A stretch of 64,000 bases of DNA, from NCBI RefSeq assembly GCF_900116715.1, contig NZ_FPBM01000002.1, positions 474,589 through 538,588 on the forward strand, in the 5' to 3' direction. The translations under genes were made by a program, and so were the position numbers. This document shows positions 18,264 to 28,646 of this stretch, in pieces (positions within the stretch are counted from its first letter, which is position 1; every line of letters begins with the position of its first letter). The notes under the pieces were generated by a model. It saw only the letters and a program-made list of their open reading frames with translations. It was not told the DNA's origin and did no database searches. The stretch comes from Polaromonas sp. YR568 (GTDB taxonomy: Bacteria > Pseudomonadota > Gammaproteobacteria > Burkholderiales > Burkholderiaceae_C).

Positions 18264-18977
18264 ATGGGCGCGCAATGGAAAGCAAAAGGCAAAGAACTGG
18301 CAGCCAACGCCAGGGGCCGTCTCTTTGGAAAGCTCGCCAAGGAAATCATGGTCGCGGCGCGCAATGGGGCCGACCCAGCCTCCAACGCGCGCCTGCGGCT
18401 GGTGGTGGAGCAGGCCCGCAAGGTCTCCATGCCCAAAGACACGCTGGAGCGCGCCATCAAGAAAGGCGCCGGGCTCACGGGTGAATCGGTGCACTTTGAG
18501 CACGTAATTTACGAAGGCTTTGCGCCGCACCGCGTGCCGGTGATGGTCGAGTGCCTGACCGACAACCTCAACCGCACGGCGTCTGAGGTGCGGGTGCTGT
18601 TCCGCAAAGGCCACCTGGGCACCTCCGGCTCCGTCAGCTGGGATTTCGACCATATCGGCATGATCGAAGCCGAGCCGGCCGCTGCGGGCGCAGACCCGGA
18701 ACTGGCCGCCATTGAGGCCGGCGCGCAGGATTTTGAGGCGGGCGAGGAAGAAGGCACGACGCTGTTCATCACCGATGCGGTCGACCTGGATCTGGTCAGC
18801 CGCGCGCTGCCGGCTCAGGGCTTTACCGTGCTGTCGGCCAAGCTCGGCTACCGGGCCAAGAACCCGATCGCCCCCGCTTCGCTCAGCGCTGCCGAGCTGG
18901 AGGAAGTGGAAGCCTTTCTGGCCGCCATCGACGGAAACGACGACGTGCAGAACGTGTTTGCGGGCCTGGCGGGCTGA
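18264..18977 (+). CDS. YebC/PmpR family protein (DNA-binding regulator / translation factor)
   Basis: A 237-residue protein starting Met-Gly-Ala-Gln-Trp-Lys with the family's Ala-Lys-Gly-Lys-Glu-Leu region, the Ala-Arg-Asn-Gly-Ala-Asp-Pro loop and [12 protein letters not shown] motif near 60-70. YebC-family proteins were described as transcriptional regulators and more recently as factors helping ribosomes at difficult sequences. AAGGAACATCAGAC precedes ATG 18264. Transcription ends at the strong hairpin at 19078-19112. Confidence 0.9.
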   Translation: MGAQWKAKGKELAANARGRLFGKLAKEIMVAARNGADPASNARLRLVVEQARKVSMPKDTLERAIKKGAGLTGESVHFEHVIYEGFAPHRVPVMVECLTDNLNRTASEVRVLFRKGHLGTSGSVSWDFDHIGMIEAEPAAAGADPELAAIEAGAQDFEAGEEEGTTLFITDAVDLDLVSRALPAQGFTVLSAKLGYRAKNPIAPASLSAAELEEVEAFLAAIDGNDDVQNVFAGLAG

Positions 18978-19015
18978 CCCGGGGCGATTCGCCACTCAAG
19001 CGGCGTCCGGTAGCC

Positions 19016-19080
19016 GCTATCAATTTAGTAGCTGCTTACGCTACTGCTTATTGGGTTGAAGCCCGATTTGATGCCTGAAA
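19016..19080. repeat. interspersed repeat copy A
   Basis: Starts GCTATCAATTTAGTAGC, contains GCTGCTTACGC and ends AGCCCGATTTGATG. Its ends match copy B at 25757-25815 and its left half matches copy C at 51415-51480 inside pccA. It lies between yebC and the terminator. Judged by eye alignment. Confidence 0.6.
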
Positions 19081-19112
19081 AAGGCCTGTTTTTTGCAAAA
19101 CAGGCCTTTTTT
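19078..19112. terminator. strong bidirectional intrinsic terminator (yebC / clpB)
   Basis: A perfect 15-bp stem (19078-19092 with 19097-19111; core AAGGCCTGTTTT) with a TTGC loop. T runs lie on one side and A runs on the other, so it works for both converging genes, yebC from the left and clpB from the right. Confidence 0.9.
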
Positions 19113-19134
19113 GCGTTTTGAAGCGGCCCGCCCC

Positions 19135-21735
<2,601 letters not shown>

Positions 21736-21789
21736 TAAATTTGACTCCGCAAAGGGCTCGGGGGCTCACTAAGGAGCGGTTGTTGTCGA

Positions 21790-21817
21790 GTTTGGGGCTT
21801 TTGCCCCCCTTTTCAAG
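21790..21817 (-). promoter_or_regulatory. candidate sigma-32 heat-shock promoter of clpB
   Basis: Read on the minus strand: CTTGAAA at 21817-21811, a 13-base spacer, then CCCCAAAC at 21797-21790. The RpoH consensus is CTTGAAA, 13-17 bases, CCCCATNT, so the -35 element is perfect and the -10 is good over CCCCA. It lies about 55 bases before the clpB ATG, the expected place for a heat-shock gene. Confidence 0.7.
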
Positions 21818-21864
21818 TCACCAGAATGCAGTCAACCTGCCCCGCGTCAAACCCGCGGCAGGCC

Positions 21865-22350
21865 TCAGGCGTTGGAAACGCTGATGCCCCATTTGGCCAA
21901 AGCCGCGTCGTCGGTGACGCGCGCGTCCACCCAGCGTGCGCCCTCGGGCGTGACTTCCTTTTTCCAGAAAGGCGCCTGGGTTTTCAGGTAGTCCATCAGG
22001 AATTCGCAGGCCTTGAAGCTCTCGCCGCGATGGGCCGACACCACCGCCACCATCACCACCTGGTCCAGCGGCTGCAGCAGGCCGACGCGGTGAATCACGC
22101 GGGCGCCAAAAATATCAAAGCGCGACAGGGCTTCGTCGATCATGGCGTCGATGGCCTTTTCGGTCATGCCGGGGTAGTGCTCCAGCTCCATGCTGCTGAC
22201 GCTCAGGCCGTCATTGCGGTCGCGAACGGTGCCGGTGAAGGTGCAGACGGCGCCAACCCGCTTGTCGTTGGCGCGTAGCGCGGCGACTTCATCGGCGAGG
22301 TTGAAGTCGCCGGTGGTGATCAGGACGCGGGGAAAGGGAGACTGGGCCAT
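21865..22350 (-). CDS. moaE: molybdopterin synthase catalytic subunit MoaE
   Basis: A 161-residue large subunit of molybdopterin synthase, which moves two sulfurs from the MoaD C-terminus onto cyclic pyranopterin. Conserved pieces include Phe-Thr-Gly-Thr-Val-Arg, Leu-Glu-His-Tyr-Pro-Gly-Met, the Ala-His-Arg-Gly-Glu-Ser-Phe region and Lys-Lys-Glu near the end (active-site Lys). ATG 22350 is the family start; the longer frame to 22572 has no support. Its partner moaD lies 1.2 kb away on the same strand, separated by a dapA-like gene on the other strand. Confidence 0.95.
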   Translation of the reverse strand: MAQSPFPRVLITTGDFNLADEVAALRANDKRVGAVCTFTGTVRDRNDGLSVSSMELEHYPGMTEKAIDAMIDEALSRFDIFGARVIHRVGLLQPLDQVVMVAVVSAHRGESFKACEFLMDYLKTQAPFWKKEVTPEGARWVDARVTDDAALAKWGISVSNA

Positions 22351-22646
22351 AGTGGCAATTTTGCCACCGGGCCACGCCAGGCGGTGCCTGAACCTGCCGC
22401 ATACAGTAATATCGAGCTCATGACTGGCCACATTCACCTCCTTGCCCACCGGACGCCCGACAGCGCCTGTGGCTTTGCGGCGTGCGCCAGCAAATCGAAA
22501 AAACCGTTGCTCATTTGACCGGGGCTTCGGTTCCGTCGTCGAATGAGCGATGGAACCGCCGGTTACTCCCACCCTCCTTTTGCGGAAACCTTCTCTTGTT
22601 CTGATGACGGCCTTTTTAGCCGGTCAGTTATTTGGGATGTGTATTC

Positions 22647-23558
22647 ATGCAAACAGCGCTCAACGCCACTCAGGCGAATCAAGCCAATCAGGCCAACACC
22701 GATTTCTCGGGACTCTGGATCCCGCTCGTCACCCCGTTTGACCAAGGCAAGGTCGACTACCCCGCCTTGAAGCGGCTGGTGGCGCACTACCGGGCCAGCG
22801 GCATCGCCGGGCTGGTGGTCTGCGGCTCCACCGGCGAAGCGGCCGCGCTAAGCGATGAAGAGCAACTTGAGGTGCTGCAAGCCGTGATGGCCGAAGCTCC
22901 CGGCCTGCCGGTGATCATGGGCGTGTCGGGCTACCACCTGGGTAAAACGGCGGCGCGCGTCGGGGCCTTGAGCCAACTGAACATCACCGGCATCCTGCTG
23001 CCGGCGCCCAGCTATATCCGGCCCTCGCAGGCGGGCCTGATCGAATGGTTTACCACCCTGGCGGATGCCAGCGCGGCGCCGGTGGTGCTTTACGACATTC
23101 CTTACCGCACAGGCAGCCAGATGGCGCTGGAAACCATCCGGGCACTGGCCGCGCACCCGCGCATCCAGGCGCTCAAGGACTGCGGCGGTGACCCGGCCAA
23201 AACGCGAACGCTGATTGCCGACGGGCAACTTCAGGTGCTGGCGGGCGAGGATGCGAACATCTTCAGCACCGTGGCTGCGGGCGGCCGGGGAGCCATCGCG
23301 GCGGCGGCGCATTTGCATACGCGGCGTTTTGTAGACGTGATGCGGCGCATTCAGGCGGGCGACATGGCCGGCGCCCAGGCCTTGTGGGCGCCGCTGCCGC
23401 CGCTGATAGAGGCCCTGTTTGCGGAGCCCAACCCGGGCCCGCTCAAGGCCTTGCTGGCGCGGCAGGGTTTGCTGCGTGATGAATTGCGCAGCCCCATGAC
23501 GCGGGCGTCTGCGGCGCTGGTGGAGCGGCTTGCGCAGCTGGATGCGCAGGTAGTTTGA
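22647..23558 (+). CDS. dihydrodipicolinate synthase family protein (DapA-like)
   Basis: A 303-residue class I aldolase-type barrel. Visible: Gly-Ser-Thr-Gly-Glu (substrate carboxylate loop), Tyr-Asp-Ile-Pro-Tyr-Arg-Thr with catalytic Tyr and the Arg typical of DapA, Schiff-base Lys in Leu-Lys-Asp-Cys-Gly-Gly, and C-terminal Glu-Pro-Asn-Pro-Gly-Pro-Leu-Lys. DapA condenses pyruvate with aspartate semialdehyde in lysine synthesis; related enzymes act on sugar acids, so the exact job is open. The first 20 residues hold three Gln-Ala-Asn repeats. It is the only plus-strand gene within the moeA-moaD/moaE block, and ends 18 bases from the moaD stop. TTG 22632 is an alternative start. Confidence 0.82.
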   Translation: MQTALNATQANQANQANTDFSGLWIPLVTPFDQGKVDYPALKRLVAHYRASGIAGLVVCGSTGEAAALSDEEQLEVLQAVMAEAPGLPVIMGVSGYHLGKTAARVGALSQLNITGILLPAPSYIRPSQAGLIEWFTTLADASAAPVVLYDIPYRTGSQMALETIRALAAHPRIQALKDCGGDPAKTRTLIADGQLQVLAGEDANIFSTVAAGGRGAIAAAAHLHTRRFVDVMRRIQAGDMAGAQALWAPLPPLIEALFAEPNPGPLKALLARQGLLRDELRSPMTRASAALVERLAQLDAQVV

Positions 23559-23576
23559 GCCGTGAAGCGGGCCGGA

Positions 23577-23828
23577 TCAGCCGCCGGTGACGGGCGGAAA
23601 GAAAGCGACTTCACAGCCCTCGCTGAGCGCGGCGGACTCGTCGCTCATGACCTGATTGAGCGCCATGCGCACAGACCTGCCGCGCGCGAGCGCCGCAGCA
23701 TGTGCGGGCGTGGCCGCCAGCAGCTCATCGCGCAGCGCGGCCAGCGTGCCGGCGGAGGTGTCGCGCAGTTCGCTGCCCTGCCCTATGGCTTCGCGGATGG
23801 AGGCAAAGTATTTGACGGTGATCTTCAT
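23577..23828 (-). CDS. moaD: molybdopterin synthase sulfur carrier subunit MoaD
   Basis: An 83-residue ubiquitin-like protein ending in Thr-Gly-Gly, the C-terminus that is adenylated and turned into a thiocarboxylate. Start Met-Lys-Ile-Thr-Val-Lys-Tyr-Phe-Ala-Ser is the family one; an ATG five codons earlier (23843) is also in frame. It lies 22 bases after moeA and should be co-transcribed with it. Confidence 0.92.
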   Translation of the reverse strand: MKITVKYFASIREAIGQGSELRDTSAGTLAALRDELLAATPAHAAALARGRSVRMALNQVMSDESAALSEGCEVAFFPPVTGG

Positions 23829-23850
23829 GAGAGGTTTTGCCAAAGCGCCT

Positions 23851-25107
23851 TCACGACATCAATGCCGGGAACGGGAAAAACTGCACCACATCACCGTGCG
23901 CAATCGTCTGGCCGGCCGGGTTGTCGATCACGCCGTCGCCCCAAACCGCCGAGGTCAGCACGCCTGAGCTCTGGTTGTTGAAGAGATCCAGCCCGCCAGC
24001 GGCGTTGCGCTTGACGCGCAGGAACTCACGGCGCTTGTCGGCTTTGGGCCAGTCGAAATGCGCCACAGCCGCTGTAGGGCGAATGGCGGTTTCGGCAGCG
24101 CCTTGCAGCTTGAGCAGGAAGGGCCGCACCAGCACGAGGAAGGTCACAAAGCTGGACACGGGGTTGCCCGGCAGGCCGATGAAATGAGAGCCCGCGATCT
24201 TGCCGTAAGCGAAGGGCTTGCCCGGCTTCATGGCGATCTGCCAGAGCGTGAGCTCGCCCAGCGCCTGCACTGCGGGTTTGATGTGGTCTTCTTCGCCCAC
24301 CGACACGCCGCCGCTGGTGAGGATCAGGTCGTGCCGTTCGCTGGCGCCCTTGAGCGCCGCGATGGTGGCGTCCAGGCGATCGGGCACGATGCCCAGGTCG
24401 GTCACGGTGCAACCCAGGCGAAGCAACAGCGCCCGCAAAAAGAAACGGTTGGAGTTGTAGATGGCGCCGGGCTTCATGTCGGCGGGCGCGACCTCGCCGG
24501 GCATGACCAGCTCGTCGCCGGTCGAGAACAGCGCCACACGCACACGCGGGGCAACTTGCAGCTTGTCAAAGCCGATGCTCGCGGCCAGGCCCAGCGAGGC
24601 GGGCGTCAGGCGCTCACCGCGGTGCAACACGACGGCGCCGGAGGACACGTCTTCGCCGCGCCGGCGAATCCATTGGCCAGGCTGGGGTTGGACCTTGATG
24701 CGCACGCCCGTGTCTACGGCGTCGCAGTCTTCCTGCATGACCACAGCGTCAGTACCGGGCGGAATGGGCGCGCCGGTAAAAATGCGCGCCGCGGAATTCG
24801 CGGCCAGCGCGTGGCCGCTGCTGCCGGCCGGAATGCGCTGGTTGACTTGCAGCACTGCCCCCTCGGCCCAATCGGCGACGCGCAGCGCGTAACCATCCAT
24901 GGAGCTGTTGTCGTGCGCAGGCACGTCGAGGCTGGAGGCCAGGTCCTGGGCCAGCACGCGGCCGTCGGCGTCAAAGGTGGAGACCGATTCGATGCCGGGC
25001 AAAGGCGCTGCGCGGGCCAGCAGTTCGGCGAGCGCCGTGTCCAGTGGCTTCAGGGGTGCGCGGGCTGGGGCTGCGGGCGCTACGGAAGGTGCGGGGGCAG
25101 AACTCAT
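23851..25107 (-). CDS. moeA: molybdopterin molybdenumtransferase MoeA
   Basis: A 418-residue enzyme that inserts molybdate into adenylated molybdopterin. Family marks are present: Asn-Ser-Ser-Met-Asp-Gly-Tyr-Ala near 67-74, Thr-Gly-Asp-Glu-Leu and Ile-Tyr-Asn-Ser-Asn in the central domain, Thr-Ser-Gly-Gly-Val-Ser-Val-Gly-Glu-Glu-Asp, and Gly-Leu-Pro-Gly-Asn-Pro-Val-Ser. The first 20 residues are an Ala/Pro-rich extension. It lies between mobB and moaD on the same strand. Confidence 0.96.
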   Translation of the reverse strand: MSSAPAPSVAPAAPARAPLKPLDTALAELLARAAPLPGIESVSTFDADGRVLAQDLASSLDVPAHDNSSMDGYALRVADWAEGAVLQVNQRIPAGSSGHALAANSAARIFTGAPIPPGTDAVVMQEDCDAVDTGVRIKVQPQPGQWIRRRGEDVSSGAVVLHRGERLTPASLGLAASIGFDKLQVAPRVRVALFSTGDELVMPGEVAPADMKPGAIYNSNRFFLRALLLRLGCTVTDLGIVPDRLDATIAALKGASERHDLILTSGGVSVGEEDHIKPAVQALGELTLWQIAMKPGKPFAYGKIAGSHFIGLPGNPVSSFVTFLVLVRPFLLKLQGAAETAIRPTAAVAHFDWPKADKRREFLRVKRNAAGGLDLFNNQSSGVLTSAVWGDGVIDNPAGQTIAHGDVVQFFPFPALMS

Positions 25108-25172
25108 GGTCGGGTGTCCGGTGATTTCCGTCGTAAAAGGTCAGGCCTGCGGGATCATTACCCAATACAAAA

Positions 25173-25724
25173 CTAGTCGTGAAAGCGGTCTTCAAACGAA
25201 TACGCAAACCGTTCCTGATTGTTGACCAGGTAGTCGGCCACGGCCTTGGGATCGTTCAAATCCAGCACCGGGCGCAAGGTTGCTTCGGGCAACTGGTCGG
25301 GCGCGTCGGTGGCGATGGCGACGATGAAGTCGTCGTCCATGTAGCGGGCGGGTTTGCCGGCGTAGTCGGCCGTCGGCGCGCGCCAGACTTCGATCTTGAG
25401 CAGGTCGCTGCTTTTAAAACCCTCTACCAGCACCCAGTCGACGCCGCCGTACAGCTCGGCGATCAGCTGGTGGACGGTGAGCTCGGCCGGCTTTTCAAAT
25501 TCGCGCATCAACGCCAGCCGGTTGGGTGAGGCCACGACCACTTCAAAAGCCCCAGCCTGGCGGTGGCGGAAGGTGTCCTTGCCCGGATGATCGATGTCGA
25601 ACTTGTGGTGGGCATGCTTGACCACCGACACGCGTAGGCCTCTAGCCTTCAGCGCGGGGATCAGCTGCTCGACCAGCGTTGTCTTGCCCGAACCGGAATA
25701 CCCGGAAAATCCGACCACATTCAT
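25173..25724 (-). CDS. mobB: molybdopterin-guanine dinucleotide biosynthesis protein MobB
   Basis: A 183-residue P-loop GTPase with Walker A Gly-Tyr-Ser-Gly-Ser-Gly-Lys-Thr-Thr at 7-15 and the typical Lys-His-Ala-His-His segment near 37-41. MobB assists MobA in attaching GMP to molybdopterin for DMSO-reductase family enzymes. The second half (Trp-Val-Leu-Val-Glu-Gly-Phe-Lys) fits the family. It comes first in the mobB-moeA-moaD row, 85 bases after thrC. Confidence 0.93.
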   Translation of the reverse strand: MNVVGFSGYSGSGKTTLVEQLIPALKARGLRVSVVKHAHHKFDIDHPGKDTFRHRQAGAFEVVVASPNRLALMREFEKPAELTVHQLIAELYGGVDWVLVEGFKSSDLLKIEVWRAPTADYAGKPARYMDDDFIVAIATDAPDQLPEATLRPVLDLNDPKAVADYLVNNQERFAYSFEDRFHD

Positions 25725-25756
25725 GCGTTACTTTCCGGTGACGGGTTTGACACGTC

Positions 25757-25815
25757 GCTATCAAAAAAGAAGCGGATTACGCCTATCCTGATTAGGCTGC
25801 AGCCCGATTTAATGC
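25757..25815. repeat. interspersed repeat copy B
   Basis: GCTATCAAAAAAGAAGC...TTACGCC...CTGCAGCCCGATTTAATG. It aligns end to end with copy A at 19016. Its right end covers the thrC stop codon (TAA on the minus strand at 25811-25809), so the end of thrC has been supplied by, or merged with, the repeat. Confidence 0.6.
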
Positions 25816-27224
25816 ACATTGTCGGCAATGTAGCGCTTGATCACGGCCGCATCGGCCGGCAGCACCTTGACACGTTTGGGCAAGGCCTCAATGCCTTCAA
25901 ACTTCGCGGGCCGCGTGGGCAACTGGCCCAGGGCTTCTTCAATGGTGGCCGCAAATTTGATGGGCAAGGCGGTCTCAAGCACGATCATGGGCACGCCGGG
26001 CTGGAGCTGCTCGCGCGCCACCTTCACGCCGTCGGCGGTGTGGGTGTCGATCATGGTGCCAAAGCGCTTGTAGGTATCGCGAATGGTGGCCAGGCGGTCG
26101 GCATGGGTGCTCTTGCCGCTCACAAAGCCGTAACGCTGCCCGGCCGACTTGAAGGCGGCCTCGGCGCTCAAATCAAAGAAACCCTGGCTGCCGAGTTGAT
26201 CGTGGAACAAGGCCTTGGTCTTGCCGCCGTCGCGGCCCAGCAGGTCAAACACAAAGCGCTCGAAGTTCGAGGCTTTGGAAATATCCATGGACGGGCTGGA
26301 GGTTTCGTGCGTGTCGGCGCTGCTGCGCACGCGGTACACGCCGGTGCGGAAAAATTCGTCGAGCACGTCGTTCTCGTTCGTGGCAACCACCAGTTTGCCG
26401 ATCGGCAGGCCCATCATGCGGGCGACGTGGCCGGCGCAGACGTTGCCGAAGTTGCCGGAGGGAACGGTGAAGTTGACCTTGTCGGTGTTATTGCTCGTGG
26501 CCTGGAAATAGCCCGCGAAGTAATACACCACCTGCGCCATCAAACGCGCCCAGTTGATGGAGTTGACCGTGCCGATCTTGTACTGGCGCTTGAAGGCCAG
26601 GTCGTTTGACACCGCCTTGACGATGTCCTGGCAATCGTCGAACACGCCTTCGACGGCGATGTTGTGGATGTTCTCGTCCTGCAGGCTGAACATCTGCGCC
26701 TGCTGGAAGGGGCTCATACGGCCGTTGGGCGAAGTCATGAAGACGCGCACGCCCTTTTTGCCGCGCATGGCGTATTCGGCCGCGCTGCCGGTGTCGCCGC
26801 TGGTCGCGCCCAGGATGTTGAGCTCTTCGCCGCGGCGCGCCAGTTCATATTCGAACAGGTTGCCAAGCAGCTGCATGGCCATATCCTTGAAGGCCAGCGT
26901 AGGGCCGTTGGACAGGGCTTCGAGGTAGAGGCCGTCTTCGAGCTTTTTCAGCGGAACGATGGCCTGGGTCCCGAACACTTCTTCGGTGTAGGTTTTGTTG
27001 CAGATGGCTTTGAGGTCGGCAGCTGGAATGTCGTCGACGTAGAGCGAGAGCACCTCGAAGGCCAGTTCGGCATAAGACAGGCCGCGCCACTTCTGCAGCG
27101 TGGCGGCATCGACCTGCGGATATTGCTCGGGCAGGTACAGGCCGCCATCGGGCGCCAGGCCTTCCAGCAGGATTTCACAAAAACGCTTGCGGTCGGCGTG
27201 GCCGCGTGTTGACACGTAATGCAT
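25809..27224 (-). CDS. thrC: threonine synthase
   Basis: A 471-residue PLP enzyme turning O-phosphohomoserine into threonine. The PLP-binding Lys lies in Thr-Leu-Ala-Phe-Lys-Asp-Met near residue 110, with the phosphate-binding Gly-Asn-Phe-Gly-Asn segment later. It matches the long, E. coli/yeast-like class. ATG 27224 shares one base with the stop codon of hom, so the two are translationally coupled. The stop codon falls in an interspersed repeat. Confidence 0.95.
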   Translation of the reverse strand: MHYVSTRGHADRKRFCEILLEGLAPDGGLYLPEQYPQVDAATLQKWRGLSYAELAFEVLSLYVDDIPAADLKAICNKTYTEEVFGTQAIVPLKKLEDGLYLEALSNGPTLAFKDMAMQLLGNLFEYELARRGEELNILGATSGDTGSAAEYAMRGKKGVRVFMTSPNGRMSPFQQAQMFSLQDENIHNIAVEGVFDDCQDIVKAVSNDLAFKRQYKIGTVNSINWARLMAQVVYYFAGYFQATSNNTDKVNFTVPSGNFGNVCAGHVARMMGLPIGKLVVATNENDVLDEFFRTGVYRVRSSADTHETSSPSMDISKASNFERFVFDLLGRDGGKTKALFHDQLGSQGFFDLSAEAAFKSAGQRYGFVSGKSTHADRLATIRDTYKRFGTMIDTHTADGVKVAREQLQPGVPMIVLETALPIKFAATIEEALGQLPTRPAKFEGIEALPKRVKVLPADAAVIKRYIADNVH

Positions 27225-28561
27225 CAGGCCAGCTCCTCCTTGCGGATGCGCGTGATCGGCGCCAGCACCGTGGGCAAGGCCTGCATCTGCGCCAGCGCGC
27301 CGGTCATCTTCGCTTCCTGGCACTCGTGCGTCAGGATGATGAGGTCGGTGTGGGTCGAGCCTTCGCCGCCCACTTCATCGGCTTCGCGCTGCAGCACGGC
27401 GTCGATGCTGATGCCCGCGCTCGCCAGGATGCCGGTGACTTTCGCCAGCACGCCGGCTTCGTCGGCGACTTTGAGGCGCAGGTAGTAGCTGGTGACCACC
27501 TCGGACATCGGCACGACGGGCAGGTCGCTCATCGCATCGGGCTGGAAGGCCAGGTGCGGCACGCGGTGCTCGGGGTCGGCGGTGTGCAGGCGGGCGATGT
27601 CGACGAGGTCGGCGATCACGGCGCTGGCGGTGGGCTCACTGCCTGCACCCTTGCCGTAATACAGCGTGGTGCCGACGGCGTCGCCCTGCACCACCACGGC
27701 GTTCATCGCACCTTCGACGTTGGCAATCAGGCGCTTGGCCGGCACCAGGCTGGGGTGCACACGCAGTTCGATGCCATTGGCGGCGCGCTTGGTGATGCCC
27801 AGCAGTTTGATGCGGTAGCCGAGCTGCTCGGCGTAACGGATGTCTTGCGCGGCCAGGCCGGTGATGCCTTCGACATAAGCCTTGTCGAACTGCACAGGGA
27901 TGCCGAAGGCGATGGCCGACATCAGCGTGACCTTGTGGCCGGCGTCCACACCTTCGATGTCGAAGGTCGGGTCGGCTTCGGCATAGCCCAGGCGTTGCGC
28001 TTCTTTCAGCACCACGTCGAAGTCCAGGCCCTTGTCGCGCATCTCGGACAGGATGAAGTTGGTGGTGCCGTTGATGATGCCGGCGATCCACTGGATGCTG
28101 TTGGCGGTCAGGCCTTCACGCAGGGCCTTGATGATGGGAATGCCGCCGGCAACTGCCGCCTCAAATGCGACCATCACGCCCTTGCGGTGGGCTGCGGCAA
28201 AAATTTCGGTTCCGTGCACGGCCAGCAGCGCCTTGTTGGCGGTGACCACATGCTTGCCGGCTTCGATGGCCTCGAGCACCAGCTGTTTGGCGATGCCATA
28301 GCCGCCAATGAGTTCGATCACGATGTCGACGTCGGGGCTGGTGACGACCTTGCGGGCGTCGTCGACCACCTGCACGCCCGCACCCACGGCGGCCTTGGCG
28401 CGCGCCACGTCGAGGTCGGCCACCATGGTGATCTCAATGCCGCGGCCGGCGCGGCGGCGGATTTCTTCCTGGTTGCGCTGCAGTACGTTGTAGGTACCGC
28501 TGCCCACGGTGCCAATGCCCAGAAGGCCTACCCGGATCGGGCTCAAATTCGTCGGTTTCAT
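27224..28561 (-). CDS. hom: homoserine dehydrogenase
   Basis: A 445-residue enzyme reducing aspartate semialdehyde to homoserine for threonine, methionine and isoleucine. It has an N-terminal Rossmann motif (Gly-Ile-Gly-Thr-Val-Gly), the catalytic domain with Gly-Ile-Ile-Asn-Gly-Thr-Thr-Asn-Phe and Ala-Asp-Pro-Thr-Phe-Asp-Ile-Glu-Gly, and a C-terminal ACT domain (about 355-440) used for threonine feedback. It follows alaA by 85 bases and overlaps thrC by one base. Confidence 0.97.
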   Translation of the reverse strand: MKPTNLSPIRVGLLGIGTVGSGTYNVLQRNQEEIRRRAGRGIEITMVADLDVARAKAAVGAGVQVVDDARKVVTSPDVDIVIELIGGYGIAKQLVLEAIEAGKHVVTANKALLAVHGTEIFAAAHRKGVMVAFEAAVAGGIPIIKALREGLTANSIQWIAGIINGTTNFILSEMRDKGLDFDVVLKEAQRLGYAEADPTFDIEGVDAGHKVTLMSAIAFGIPVQFDKAYVEGITGLAAQDIRYAEQLGYRIKLLGITKRAANGIELRVHPSLVPAKRLIANVEGAMNAVVVQGDAVGTTLYYGKGAGSEPTASAVIADLVDIARLHTADPEHRVPHLAFQPDAMSDLPVVPMSEVVTSYYLRLKVADEAGVLAKVTGILASAGISIDAVLQREADEVGGEGSTHTDLIILTHECQEAKMTGALAQMQALPTVLAPITRIRKEELA

Positions 28562-28646
28562 AGTCGCTGAGGTCTTGCTTTACGTTGATCTTGGATGCCC
28601 GCGCTCAAAAAGAGGAGCGCGAAAAGGAGAAAGGCCGAATACAGGA

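Noticed and set aside
16148..18478. 776-codon open frame on the minus strand opposite the hybrid kinase
   Set aside because: It is a GC-bias shadow: no family motifs, low complexity His/Arg/Gln-rich translation, and the plus strand holds a fully recognisable kinase.
27206..28570. 454-codon plus-strand frame opposite hom
   Set aside because: Same length as hom because it mirrors its third-position GC; no recognisable protein.
28600..28621. CGCGCTC/GAGCGCG hairpin between alaA and hom as a terminator
   Set aside because: No T tract follows in the direction of transcription and the spacing suits an operon; kept only as a possible mRNA structure.
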